Below, piece after piece: positions 1 to 13,200 of a stretch of DNA of 64,000 nt. Below the pieces are notes generated by a model. That model saw only the letters and a list, made by a program, of their open reading frames with translations. It made no database searches and was not told the origin of the DNA. The translations under genes were made by a program, and so were the position numbers. Every line of letters starts with the position of its first letter. Positions within the stretch are counted from its first letter, which is position 1. The stretch is from Volvariella volvacea V23. Taxonomy: Eukaryota > Basidiomycota > Agaricomycetes > Agaricales > Pluteaceae. Location: the NCBI GenBank assembly GCA_000349905.1, contig KB722747.1, positions 351,167 to 415,166 on the forward strand, written 5' to 3'.

Positions 1-63
1 TCGCAGCTTTCTTCTTGGGCGCTACTGGGGTCTGCCTATCATCCACAGGCGCCTCTTGCTCCA

Positions 64-1681
64 TCACCTCCACCCCCCAAACCGTACTTCCTTCCCTTTG
101 GACTTGGATTTACCCTTGACTTGAGTTTCCTTCTTCACCGCGTCCTTGGTGACCTTCGCTACCGCTTCACCTTCTTCCTTCTTCTTTCCCTTTCCACCGG
201 CTTGTGTCTTTGTTTGAGTGTTGGGCTCTTCACCCTGTTTGCTCTTGCCCTTCCCTTTTGCCTTACTGCCTTCCCCCTCCTCTACAGCTTTTTCCTTTCC
301 CTTTGATTTCGCCTTCCCCGTACTTTTCTCCTTGGGCGCTTCCTTTGTCTTCGGTGGACCCTTTTCCTTTGACTTCCCCTTCTTTACTGTTGTCGTTAAA
401 GCTTTCTCTCCAACACCCATCCCGACTACTGGATGACCCGCAGCGCCCGGTTGTTCACCGGTTTTAGTCGGTGCTTTTGGATATCTAACGAAAGGGAGCC
501 CAATTGCCTCGGTATCTGCAGCAGCACTGCCAGAGTGACCGGCAGCGCCGTTCTCGGGATTACCACCAGATTGATTCCCAGGTTGATCCCTAGCGTTGTT
601 TTCGTTGTTGCTTGGCGTAGTGCTTCCAGAGCCGTTCGCCGCACGAGCATCCCTCTTCGCCTCCGCAAGGGAGATTAGCATACTTGTAGTAGACACCATG
701 ACCGCAGCACCAGGCTCTTTAGGCGGAAGGGGGACTACAATCGGCGGAGTAGGTGCGCGAGGGACAGAAGGATCGGATACTGGCGAAGATGGTGATTGTT
801 CGCGCAAAACAAATGGTGGGCTAGGGGGTGGGATGCAAAAGCCTTTGCGCGCGAAGCGCGGGGGGAGACATCTGGACCAGTCTAGCGGGTCGACTTGGGG
901 AGGAGCGGTTGACTGAGCGGGGTGCTCATCTCGAGGCTGTGTAATAGGTTGCTGTCTGTGATCCACTTCATCGTTTGTAACTCGCTCTTCTGGCTCAGGT
1001 GTAGAAGGCGGAGGAGGAAAAGTAGATGGGTCGTCATCGACGGGCTCAGGATCGCCCTCGACGTGAATGGGAAGGGAAATAACAGGAACAAGAGGAGACA
1101 ACGCCCGAATTTCGGACGATACTTGAACATGAGAAGTGTCAATGTCAGCTGGGGCTGGTGTGGCCGAGGTGAATGCGGTGGCATCCGTGTCGGTCAGGTC
1201 CTCGGTGGCATCAGTTGATGTCCCTTCTTCCTCATCGGACGTCTGGACACTAGCCTCCACACGATTGCGCGCAAGCACAGTGGCGAGGAGACGCTCACTG
1301 TATAGGCACGTGTTAGTATGAATATGTAGTGGATAGGTGGCACTAGAGCGGGTGGCATGGAGTGAACATACGCGTCTCGTGTCAATTGAGTATTAGAGCT
1401 CTCTGCTGTGGCACTATTAAAGAATGATCAGCAAGCGGTGATGCAATATGGAGGAGAGCTGCTCACGAGGCATGACCAATATCCGTTTCTTGCGTTGGTA
1501 GCGTAGCCAATAACCCTTCAAGAAGCGCCCGGGCATGGTCACTGGTCTGGACTATAACGGGCTCACGTAGATGTAACCCGAAAGACGGGCGTTCCGGAGA
1601 GGAAGCAACGAGAGCAGCAGACATTAGCGCTAGCGTATTCAAGAACCAACAACGCGGAGACGAAGTCCGAGACTGTTGCAA
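64..1681 (-). CDS. Lysine-rich low-complexity protein, function unknown
   Basis: I do not recognise this gene. The best model has two exons, 1681-1467 and 1297-64, joined across a 169-bp intron with a GTGAGC donor and a branch-like TACTAAC before the CAG acceptor. The reading frame is kept, giving about 482 aa. Residues 10-28 are hydrophobic (WFLNTLALMSAALVA) and could be a signal anchor. The middle is rich in Pro, Ser, Thr and Asp. The last 120 residues are built of KGK/KSK/KEK-type motifs and are strongly basic. A TATATA motif at about 1749-1755 lies 70 bp before the start codon, consistent with this start. The stop at 64-66 is in frame, but a further 3' exon beyond the left edge cannot be excluded. 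Confidence 0.6.
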
Positions 1682-2347
1682 GTACGCGCAAAAAGTGGAG
1701 AGATGATTGGGTCAGGAAAGAAAGAGATACATCCGGGGACGGAGTCTTATATATCCCTGTCCAATGCCACCCTCGTCATACCTTTAGGCACCTAGCATTG
1801 TGCCTCTGAAAGGGGAGTGTCCGCGTCGTCAAAGTGTTTGTAGCTTGGGGACGCATTGTGGCCTGTCATGCTTAGTGGCCGAGTCCAAATAAAGCGATGG
1901 CTCTGAAGACGCCTGGTCCGGCATCATGATCAGATGCACCGCGCAGGGTAATTCCCGGATAGGCGCATTGGATTGCACTGCAGGGGGGTGGGGTGTACAA
2001 TGCGGCTTGGAGTGAAGGACCCTGTTTCATTGGTTAGGCGTCATACATTGGTGAAGAATTGAGACTCGGCGTATCAATTCTTCACCGTTTAATGAGTCTG
2101 CTACATCCCACAAGTGGCATGGTGCTAATCAAGAACTTGAGATAACGGGTGCGTATGGGCGCTAACGAAGTCTGAAAAAGTGATGCATCTCGTATTGCAG
2201 TAGAGACGGCCCATTACATCGATGATGAGCTCAGCTGTCGTATACAAGTCGAAAATACCTCAGACCCTTCCCTTTCGCGGACTCTAACGATCTATGCTGT
2301 ACCTCTTCAGTGCCGGTAACTCCTCAAGCGCATCAAGTTATCCATAA
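1682..2347. other. Intergenic, no gene seen
   Basis: This 666-bp stretch separates two minus-strand genes. It contains the promoter of the lysine-rich gene, with a TATATA motif near 1750, and presumably the 3' end of the RPAP3-like transcript. Frames are short and uninformative. Confidence 0.5.
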
Positions 2348-3918
2348 CTATGCCTTTGATACGACGACCTTCCATGGACCAACGTCTTCATCTCCCAAAG
2401 ATCGCCATACCTCGTTCGCGACCTCCTTTTCAGCGCGACTCAAGAACAGCACCACTGTCTCAAATCGAGGTACTCGCGAAAGTTGGTTCATAATTTCTCG
2501 GATGATAGGTGCGTCGTTTGGATGAACCTTCACTCGTAGTAGCATGGTGGTTAGCATTGATGCTAGTAAACCGGCTTCTAATGATGTTTTGAACATGATT
2601 GGGATACTAGATGTGGGAATCGACTAGATCGTAGCCGAAAAGAAAGGGATAAAATACATATATTAGCTTCTGAACAGCAGAACATGACCAAGGGCTTACA
2701 TTGAGCAAATTCCAACGCTCATCCGATAACGTACACGAATCCCATTTCCTATTGAAATCGAACAAAGACATCGGAGCCTGCGCGGTGGGCGGTGCTGTCC
2801 CAGCTGATGATGCCGGCTGGGATTTCGGACCTGAAGGTGCTTGGGATCCGAGTCCATCCCGCGTTGGGAATACAGTGTGCTGGCCAGATGATCGGAAGAT
2901 ACCTCCACCAACGCGTGTGGGTTTGACACCATCCCTAAGTTCCTTTGCTTCTGCAAAAGATTTTGGTTTGGCTTGACTGGGCTTTGTTTGGGGCTGCGTT
3001 TGCATCGGTGGTTCCGATGGAGCTGGTGTAGCTGGGAGTGGTTGGGATGACGAACTGGGTTGTGAAGGCGATGGCGATGATTGGGGTTTGAGTGGGCGGC
3101 TGGATACTGCCTGTAGACCGAAATCGTTGGGTGCTCTGACTGGTTCTTGCTCAGCGGCAGGTGACGACTCTGGCACTGCAACACTGGTAGAGGCCGAGGT
3201 TTGCAATGTATGTGTCGAATCCACAATAGTGATCGGCACACGTCGACGTTTTGGATGTGGAGGAGTGTGTGTAACAGGCTGTGGTTTCTATCCACGAAGA
3301 TGGGGCCCGCAGAAGGATTGGTAATGAAGAGATAGACAAACCTTATTAGCCTGTTGCACAGTTTTTAATCTTTCAACCTTGGATATCTCCTCCTGAATAG
3401 ATTTATTCCCAGGTTCCAATCGAAGGGCCTCCTGCAGATCTATCGCACAAATTGTTGATGTCATACTAACGCGAGCGCGCAACAGATGGCTCACCTTTCA
3501 AGCTCTCGTCTAGCTTCCCTAAAGCCTCTCTTGCCTGACCACGCCTAAAAAGAGCCTTCGCGTTCGCTGGGTTCAGTCCCAAGACTGTCGTACAATCTCG
3601 CTCCGCATCCTCATGCCTGAATCACATCACGCGACAATATCCCACCAACAACATTAAGAGGCGTTCATACATCGAGAAACATAGGAAGACAAAACGTACT
3701 TGCCTAGCTTAAGATATGCAGCAGCACGGTTGAGGGGGAAAGTCGGGTCCTTCCTGTCTGCCATGATCGCAGCCGTGTAATGCCCGATGGCGGTTGGGTA
3801 ATCGCCTGTCTTGAACGCTGCATTTCCCTAAGAATACGCGATTGTCAGTTCTACTGTTGCAGGTGATGCAGTGTGAACACACCTTTTCCTTGGCCTCGAG
3901 TGCTTTCGCGTTGGACAT
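2348..3918 (-). CDS. RPAP3: RPAP3-like TPR co-chaperone (R2TP/Hsp90 adaptor)
   Basis: Six exons (3918-3883, 3827-3700, 3616-3495, 3439-3342, 3278-2700, 2623-2348) keep frame and give about 412 aa. Residues 1-125 form one TPR domain: KEKGNAAFKTGDYPTAI, then FPLNRAAAYLKLGK, then NAKALFRRGQAREALGKL. These carry the Lys, Asn and Arg expected for an Hsp70/Hsp90 carboxylate clamp. Residues 130-310 are a Pro/Gln/Ser-rich linker. The last 110 residues match the RPAP3 C-terminal domain, including LSRVPRFETVVLFLSRAEK. In the family this domain binds the R2TP ATPases and helps assemble RNA polymerases and snoRNPs. The gene is divergent from the Sec14-like gene. Identification of the two domains is strong; the partners are inferred from the family. 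Confidence 0.88.
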
Positions 3919-5758
3919 GGTGAATTTAAGGTTTTGAGACTTGATCAGGGCGTTGGATCGCGGTGGGCTTTGTTTACATCTATTTGGAAACCGGCTTGGA
4001 ATGTGGCTGAACAGCAACTCTTCCTCGCATCTACCAGGAGTTGGACAGCATTGTGTAGTTGATCAGGGGGTGGCCAGATGCTCACCCCGATCGATAGACT
4101 CCGAGAGTTGCATCGCTGTAAGATCTTTGAAATATTAATCCATAGGTTTGACTGAGGCGCCATCCTCGAAGAAGATCTACGCGCCTGGTTCGTACATTCA
4201 TTGATCTCAAACACTTATAGATTGTGTGCTTCAAGGCAATGCCCCGCTGTTCTTATTACTTAATACTTCGTCTGTGCTACTTGAAGGAGCAAATATTAGT
4301 GGATATCCGCGCAATGCACAATTTCGGTGTGCACGTCGGGCCGACCAGTGCGAGGTGGTATCTTAAAATGAGACTTGGGAGGGGGAACGCCATATGGGAC
4401 AGCGCCAGTAAGTGGCATCAGCTAGGGAGATACTTTGGATACTATAGATTGCACAACAAGTATACATGATATTGGGAACACTGAGATACATGAGTGGAGA
4501 AATGTACACCACGCTAAAGCCGGTTGGAGGTTGATAGATTCACCGAGCAGTGGGCGGGCATTTAGGCACCACTGTTGCTGAGGATTCAACGGAATGGACA
4601 GTCACTGGCATGGGAGTTCCTGTATCCACAGTGGCAGCATTGGGCAGAGCTGAGGTCAACGCATTTGGGGCCTTCCGAGATTTTTTGTGGCATAGGCGTC
4701 GACTTGGCTGCCTCATAGTGGTAGTTCACTGGGAGAGTAGTTGCGAAAAAAGGAGACCTAGAGTCAAACAAGGTGAGATGGAGCCATGGGAGCATACAAG
4801 GGGCATTGCCCACATTTTATAAGCGGTAGTTATGTAGAGATGTTGAGGCTTGTAGTAGAATGGTCGTGCAGTTGATAGAAAAATGCGACTGTGTTGGGGA
4901 AAGATCGAGGAGAAACTGGTAGACCTTATATACCCCAACGGCCCCATTGGTGTCGCCCACGGGTATGTTATCATGCCCAAAAGTGGACATCATTTCGAAG
5001 GACGCAATGTACCAAGTGGTGGTCATTGGGACCCTGAGTGGAAATTCCAATGCAAGACCACAGAACGGGGGCGTGACCCTGAGCATCAGCCTCGTGCCCT
5101 CATAGTGCAGGCTGCTCACGATGATGACTATAACTATAGTACGTAGTAGCGATGGGGCCATTTTTGAGTGGTCCTTTTACGGTATCGGCCTTTGTTGAAA
5201 CTGGTCGATCTGTAGTGATGTAGGTTTTCCAATGATGTGATGAGCTGAAAGAGATGTAATCACAGTCAAGTAGCTTTGTGCAACAGATGTGCCAGCAGCA
5301 CGGGTAAATTGAATACGCCTTTGATTGTCATGCGTCACCCACAAAGGTGCACGAGGAAAGCAAGGGTGATTAGATAGTGCCGTCGTGACGTAGACTGTTG
5401 TAAGCATAATGTGCAGGGTGTGCAGGCTCACTTGGCACGTAGAGTCGATTTATTCCTTTGAGCCCTTCTCAGATCAGGGTAAGTTGCCTTCATTCATTTC
5501 GCGTGCCGTCAGTGCAGCCACACTTGGTGGCTTTATTATGGGCTATTTGGTACCTCGGTGTCCTCGGTCGACCAGGCTCGCTCCTGCTAACGGCGATGCG
5601 GTGATGCACCATCACCAAGAATAACACATATGTGCAATAAATAGTTCTCTTCGAGTTACTCCCACCATCCAATATTCCCAGCTTGCGACTCCCTGTCCCA
5701 TCTGTAGCTCCACTGGTACCCAATACCGACTCGGCTGACGTACCGATAGCAGTTCAAG
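3919..5758. other. Long intergenic region with one TATA-like site
   Basis: This 1.84-kb region lies between two divergent genes. A strong TATATAAG on the minus strand at 4925-4932 is followed by a 26-codon minus-strand ORF (4815-4736) beginning MWAMPLV and by another short Cys-rich frame without an ATG. No protein family is recognisable, so I do not call a gene. The rest has only short random frames. Confidence 0.45.
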
Positions 5759-7013
5759 ATGGGCGAATTTCCGACGGCAAACGGGTCAAGCTTCTTTGCG
5801 GGGCATTTGGGGCACCTAACGGAAGCGCAGCAAGAGGCATTGGCAACGTTCAGGCAGAACCTGGAGAAGGCCAAGTTGTATACATCCGCAAGCGCTGATA
5901 GACCAGCTTCGCACGACGAGCCTACCCTGTTGTATGTCACCATCCTATCGTTTGCCCTATTCTCTCAACAAGTGCACCATTCAATGTCTCCGTCATAATC
6001 CAGACGATTTCTCAGAGCACGAGGCTTCCAACCTACCGCTGCGCAGAAGCAATTCACAGACGCCGAAGCCTGGAGGAAGAAGCACGATGTAGACAACCTA
6101 TTTGCTACGTTTGATTCGGACGAGTTTGAAAAGTCGAAGAGATACTACCCCAGATGGACAGGGAGAAGGGACAAGGTGCGCCCCACTCTACCCACACCTC
6201 CCTCCCACTGGCACCTTCCTCATCCGGTCTTGTTCTATAGAATGGTCTTCCGTTGTACGTATACCGACTTGCATCGCTCCCTGCAATGCAGAAGGAAATA
6301 GACGCAGTGTCCGCGGAGCGGAAACTCCAACGAATGTCAGTACCACCGCACCTCCCACCTCCCACCTCCACTCGCATCTACGCACTATGTATTCACGCAC
6401 GCACGTCCCCCACAGAATAGTTCTCTACGAGCAAATGTGCCGCTTCTCCTTCGCCCTCTGCTCCCACCTCCCGCATCCACCAAACTCCAGCACGCCCATC
6501 TCATGCACAACGTCCATCATAGACCTCGACTCCATATCGTTCACGTCACTATGGTCCCTCCGGGGCATTCTTCAAGAGTCATCCCAACTCGCGACAGCCA
6601 ACTACCCCGAAACTCTCGGCGTCGTTGCCGTTGTCAACTCGCCCTCGTTTTTCCCGACTATCTGGGGTTGGATAAAGGTATGCCCGTTGCACACGAGAAG
6701 CCAATTCGCCTGATCTTCTCTTTACTTGAATATACAGGGCTGGTTCGACGAAGGCACGCGTAACAAGATTCACGTCCTCGGTCGAGACCCAGGTCCAAAG
6801 CTTCGTGAACTCATCGATGCCAAAAACCTTCCTAAAACATATGGTGGAGAATTGGATTGGAAATTTGAGGACGAGCCCGCCTTGGACGAAGACGCCAAGG
6901 CGGCATTAGGCACCATGCCCACCGGACCCGCGATTTTCGTTAATGGATCTGTCCAGAGGCCAGAACCACCCAAGCAGAATGGTCAGGCACCAAAGTCGTC
7001 GGGTAAGAAGTAG
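5759..7013 (+). CDS. Sec14-like phosphatidylinositol/lipid transfer protein (CRAL-TRIO)
   Basis: Five exons (5759-5931, 6004-6175, 6241-6335, 6416-6677, 6738-7013) join in frame to about 325 aa. The CRAL-TRIO N domain shows LLRFLRARGFQPTAAQKQF and WRKKHDVDNLF. The lipid-binding domain shows GLPLYVYRLASL, YPETLGVVAVVNSPSFF, WGWIKGWFDEGTRNKIHVLG and LPKTYGGELDW, which are the signature blocks of Sec14. The family moves phosphatidylinositol and phosphatidylcholine between membranes and primes phosphoinositide synthesis at the Golgi. Length is close to yeast Sec14 (304 aa), with a short basic tail ending SSGKK. It converges with the cohesin loader gene, leaving 216 bp between stop codons. Confidence 0.92.
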
Positions 7014-7229
7014 AATGGTCGTAGAGGCTCAGCGACTTCGATACCAATACCATTAGAGTTATCCAAATGCTTTTATATAAACTACAATGTATTTACAGTG
7101 GATATTGTAAGCAACAACGAATGACAGTAACAACACGAAAGCTCAAGCAGTGATATAAAGGAAACGAAGCCCCAAGATTCGACAAAAAGAATAATGATAA
7201 GTGTTGGAAACCGTTCGTGCACAAGAGGT

Positions 7230-10200
7230 CTATGCAATTTCGTCTTCTGGCTCAGCAGTAACGCCATCTTCGTTCCAAATGTCCAAGAACTAGCAAGACT
7301 CAGCATACCACAGGAAGCAAAATGGTAACAGAAACATACTCGTGTTCGCTGGAGGGTGACATCTTCTGACGTCAATATAGGTGCAGTTGCGTAAGGTAAT
7401 CGTTCCCATGATATCGGGTTGTCATGACGCTTAGTAGCTGGTCTATCTCCAATAGCGCTCTTCTTGCCAATTACAAACTTATTACATTTACTGAGCGGGT
7501 TGTAAGCATCGATTCCGTGAAACCCAAGGTGAAGGTACGTACTCTTCAGACAAAGAATATAATGCCTTGAGGTGCGCTTTGAGTAACATGACCATGGCAA
7601 TAATTACAGACGTCCGCATGAGTGGTATCTTATCCAGCTCGCTGCCCTTATTTTGCACTGGATGGGCGTTAATCGGAGCACATGTGTATTCCTAGACATC
7701 TACTTACCATTAAAATTATCTACGTTCATTGCATCTCCATCCTGCACGGAGAATGTTAAACTTGACACACAAAATGCAAATCAGACTCACAGTATTCGGA
7801 TCAACCGTCGTACTAGAGTTTGAACGGAGTTGGGCCAAAAGATGAGAGGGGGAAACCAGTTCCAGTAGTTGCATCCCAGTTGTCGAGAGAATTCTCGTTA
7901 GATGTTTGATTACGGTAAGTACTTCTTCCTGAGTCTTGTATTCAAAAGCGGAGAAGTTTTCGGCCATGTAACGGGTGAAATCGACGTCATCCTGGAAACT
8001 ATGATTAGTAAGAACAGATAGCATAATCAAGAGATACAAACCTGTGATGACTGGTATGCAGGATTCTCCTCAAACACCTTAACCATAGCCTTCAAGAAAT
8101 CCTGTCGCGATGGCCGCTTTTCTCGGACTAACGAATACCAGCGCTGAAGCATCGCAACGGGTATGGACCCTTGGACTCGGAAACCTTTATACGCTAAGCC
8201 AATTGCTCTCTATATGGTACGAAATGGACTTACCATGCACCGGGCCGGAAGCAATTTTCTTCTGATAGTCAAAAGAAGAACGCGCACTTGCTGTAAAGCG
8301 CGCATTGAGCAATGATGAATGTTTTCCGTGTAGTATTGAGTGAAGCGCGCTTGCACGATTGGATAACGTGGGGGATGGACTCGTCTCCAATGCAACAATG
8401 ACGGGGAACGACTACAAAATGATAGATGGATTAATACAACTCCAACAGCTTAGCAAGCACCTTTACCTGTAGCGGATGGGTGAGACCTTGCTTGACCGTG
8501 AAAGTGAGGATATCAACGGCTGCAGCTTGGATTTGGACATTCTGAGACAAGGCAGCTGCAATGATAGGGTTAATGTATCGCTGCACAACAGCGGAGCTGA
8601 CGCTATAAAGGAACGGGACATAAGATTGAGTACGATTCAATCCATTCTTCAAACCTACCCAGAATCAGCAAAGCCCTCTGTATTTCCAACGAGCTCCTCC
8701 ATGTTGACATTGACTTCTACTTGCTTTCCTTTCGCCTTCATCTTATCTACATGCAAGAATTAGTTCTCGATCAAGAGTGTCAAGTCGTCGCTTAACCTTT
8801 CTCTTTTGCAGCATGCTTTTCAGCCTCAGAAATTAAGAATTCTTGAATGATCTTGAGAACTCTGCCATGTCCCTCTTCCTCAGAAGAAGCGAAGATACTG
8901 TCCATGATCGTTGCTGAGCGCTCTTCGGTCATCAAGGTTGGCTGTGCCCTGAACAAGAAGCCTGAAGCTGCATCAGCCATAGCCAGCGGGAGAGTAACGA
9001 GACCTACCAAGACATTGTAATATGCGCCCTCGAAGAGAGGGGATGTCAAATTTATTATAGAGTTTTAATAAGCTATCGTAAAGGTGCTCTATAATAGGAC
9101 CCTAGAATCGGTTAAGTATATAACACCCATCACACCTGAAAAACTTTCATACCCGTGAGATGACGTTGATTTCAGCAGTAAGGCCTGAACACTGGAGTTA
9201 GTCGACTGATCTTCTACTATAGGTATCTTCTTACCTGGAGTATCGTTTTCGCTTCGTAACTTATCGAAGTCACAGTGCTGCCCAAGCAACGCGAGGATGA
9301 AGATGAGAATGCAAAGTGGTCGAATCTCCTTTGCTTCAAGCGTTTGCTTTTTATTGATCGCATCCTGAAGACGCACTATAGGAAGGAAAATTCTCAGTGT
9401 CAAGGGTGCACGAAGGACCGATATGCGGACTTACAGTTACACGATTTGACTAGGTTGATTAACCTCGAGAAATCGTGTGTCAGGCTCTGAACCACAGCAC
9501 ATAAGCATGCCACCGTCTCTTGCAGGACCTGCGTACAGTCAGGTAAGTCTGTTGAACTTATAAATACCGCAGCTTACCTGAAGACTTCCGCCAGAGGGCT
9601 TGATAATCATAGGTTGGAGAGCAGCTTGTAGCTCTTGACCGAACTTAGCTGCTGTCTTGGGCATGTGCGGAATAGATGCCTTAAAGATTTTGAGAAGATA
9701 ATCGGAGGTGGTTTGTTCTTCGGGCTGCAATTTTAATCTTAGCAACTATCTCGACAGAGTAATTAAGGAAACAAACTGTTGAAGCATTCTTGAGATAGGG
9801 AAGCAATGTAGAGGCTCTAGAGCCAGAGAGGATAGATGGGTACGCCGACGCGAGCAGGTAAATGGTACGAATGCAATTGATAACGGTCTGCAAACAAATC
9901 AGTCAGTTATTGTCCTCACGCAGCAGAATCAAACCAATTTACGAATCCGGGCAAATCTGACGCGTCCACCAATCCATCGATAAGCGTCTCGCAAATCTCC
10001 TCATACCTCGCATGCAACGCGGCAACTTCAGCTTCCGACTTCTCAAAGATAATCTTACGCAGCATCTCTTCCAAAGGCGATTGGCGGTCTTTAAAATTAG
10101 CTGCTGTACCCATGATTACAGCTACTTTCCCTTGCAATCCCATCTTATCATCGGATTGAGTGACCGAGGCCAATTGACCTCCACGGTGTCTAGTAGTTGC

Positions 10201-13200
10201 GGTGTTAGGGCCTGTAGTCATGTTGGGGAACCAGAGCTCTTCAAGGTTCTTGACTGCCAAGTCTTTGACGGTGTCGTCCTCATCTAGCATCCTTAAAACC
10301 ATCCTCGTCGAGATGTCAATACGATGAGTCGTGCTGTCTGTCACCGTATAATAAGACTTGAGCAACTTGATGACGCGCTTCCGAACGGCCAGACCCGTGT
10401 CCTGGGCGAAACTCAGCCAAACTCGGGTAATTGATACAGGAGGAAGAGCATACAGCAATCCTATCTGCGATCTTCTGATAATAATTGCCGGCAACCTCAG
10501 GCGCGTCTATCATATACTTCCCAATGAGCTCGACAGCAGCATCTCGGACTGCCGGGGAGCTATCAAGTAGGTGACTCTCAATAGCGCGTCGAACATTGGT
10601 CTATCGTTCGCGAATATTAGCACCTATTAGCAAAGGCTCACTTGTAACTCACAGCTGATAATATGGTAGCATCGCTAGTCACAATTTGCCCTAGCGCACG
10701 CAGAGCTTTCGTTCGCATGAAGATAGGAGGTGCATCCAGCGCCATAAGTATGACACCGAGAATAGGTTGGAAGGAGCTCCGCATGCTTTGAATTGTGCCT
10801 ATTTCCTCTGCTAGACGATCAACGCTCCCAACATCATCTTGCAGGCTATCATATATGCGCATTTAACCCACAGTTACCGACCAAAAACCCTTCCACTTAC
10901 CTGTCAAACACATCCACGCCAGGATCCTTCCATATGTCCCCCAACGAAGCCTTAAGCTTCTTGCCCAATGCGAGCAACTTGGATGGGTCCTTCACAGATG
11001 AGGCATTGTCGTCATCGTCCTCACCGTCAATTCGCATGTTAATAGTCCGGATTGCAGAAGCGAGTTCTTGACCCAATGTAACTGCAGTAAGCTCCCTAGC
11101 ACTCTACCCTCAGACCCACATCAGCACAATTCCGTCGCATATACAATAGGACGTACATCATAAGCCTGATCCTCATGCGCTCGACGGCACAAATGAGTCG
11201 CAAGATCTCGGTGAGCAGTGAGTAGCTTCTCAAGCCCTTTTAGATCACCGGTAGACACAAGCTATCGAGGTATGAATTAAACGACAAGGAGATGGCCAAA
11301 TTATCGCATACCTCGTCCAGAGGTTTAAGACCTCTGAAACCACCCTCAACGCCTTGCTGCTGGACTTTCAACGCACTGGTTCTCATATGCGCTGCAATAA
11401 CTCCCAAATGATCCAAAGCCATTGTTCGAGCGGCATTGTTATCCGTCTGATTGGTAGATTTGACATCATCTAGTGAAGAGACCTAGTAAACGATGTTAAT
11501 TGAATGAGAGAATATAAAAAATTCGGAGCGTCCTGACCATGAACTTGGAAGCAATGCTGAGCAGCAAATTTGCAGCAGGCCACTCCGGCCAATTATGAAC
11601 GACCAACAAATCCGACATAAGATTATCAAAGATCGTCCTATACTCGGCTTCATTGGAGTTCTTGGTGAGCTTGCCTCTACCAGATCTACACAAATAGCAG
11701 CGCGTCAGCCAAAGCGGCATCAATCGAACCTATTCGAATGATATTTACCGCTGCGTGAGGAAAAGTATGATCGTCTTCGCAGCCTTGGTGGCCGACTCTA
11801 ATCCACTTCCATACAACCGGATTTCCTGATCACAAAATCATCAGTCAAATGAGACTACCGACAGCTATCTTGAACGTACATCATGATCCGAATCATCCAA
11901 GAACGACTCAGATGCCTTCCGATTACGACCTTGACTATCAACTATACTCTCTTGTCTCTTCAACGCAAACTTGTCTTGACGTGCTTTTTGGATTTTCCTC
12001 GCTTCTATTCTGATATCATGGGCCGAGGTTTGAACGAGCTGAAGTAGGAGAGCAGAAACTGTTTTGATAGATCTCCCATCACGGAGTCTAGATGATCACA
12101 AGGTTGTCAGCTCACGAAGTGCATTGATTGCGGTAAAATAAGCCTCACTTAAATTGCCCCGCTTTCTGCTTCGTATCGGAAAGCTTAATCAAAGACGTCA
12201 ATATCTCTTCAATAATCCACGACCTCTGGTTTTCGTGATTTGCGAAGATCTGCAAAAGGGTCAAGAACATTCAACCAAGTGAAGCAATCCCAATATCGCT
12301 TACGATTCGAATCAGACTCAAGGCTTCCAACCTCAACCCCCTCATCGCACTCTTCCCAAAAGTCTTCACTACCGCATTCCCCGCATTCCCGTCTTTCCTC
12401 TTCTTATCTGCTCCAATCCCAGTCTTCCCTTCTCCACCTGCTCCAGTACCATCTCCACCACCTCCTTCAGTGGGTTCAACAACAAAGAACGGTCCAATCG
12501 CAATAAAGACCGATTGAATGATGATCGAATCCGACATTGCCACGCTCTCCGCATCTACCAACTTTGTAATCTTGAACAACACTCCAGATAGAATCTGGAA
12601 CACCTCTCCAAGCTGCTTTCGATGACTTTCCACAGTCGAACCAAGATTTTTCGTATTGTTGCTTGACGGAGAAGAGCCCTTTGCAAGAACGAGATAACGA
12701 AGTAGAGCCGAATAATTTGCCGAGCCGTACATAAAAGCGTCGGGTGTCGAGTTCTCAATGAACGGGTAAATCAACTTTGTCAGTTGATTCTTGATAGTGC
12801 CCAAACACGTAGTAATCAGCTCTTCCGAGTACAGCTAAACGAAAATTAGCATTCAGAACGCGACAAAGCCATAACAAGATCACAAACCTGTTTGGTTAAT
12901 CTATCACTGCCCAACAACCCAATAATACAATCGGCAGCCAACACACTATCCCTCGCGACATCAAAAGTCTTCGTCAACCCTTCCAAATCACTCTCTTTGA
13001 CATCCACAGCCCCACCAGCTTGAGATGCCCTCTCATCTTCATCAACGACTTCACTTCTTCCATCCTCCTCGCCCTCTCCATCTCTCCCAGTTTTCCCTTT
13101 CGCTTCGCCTTTCTTTCCTTTCCCACCTGCAGCGGCCCTCCGTTTCCTCGGAGACTTGGGAGGCTGGGGCACGCTCAACAAACTACCCGTAACCGAACCA

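Noticed and set aside
1372..1406. Small internal exon in the lysine-rich gene
   Set aside because: Every AG acceptor tried gives a stop or wrong phase; direct joining of 1467 to 1297 keeps the frame.
4736..4932. TATA-like TATATAAG followed by a 26-codon ORF, considered as a pheromone precursor or small secreted peptide
   Set aside because: No CaaX ending and no convincing signal peptide; the longer Cys-containing frame lacks an ATG.
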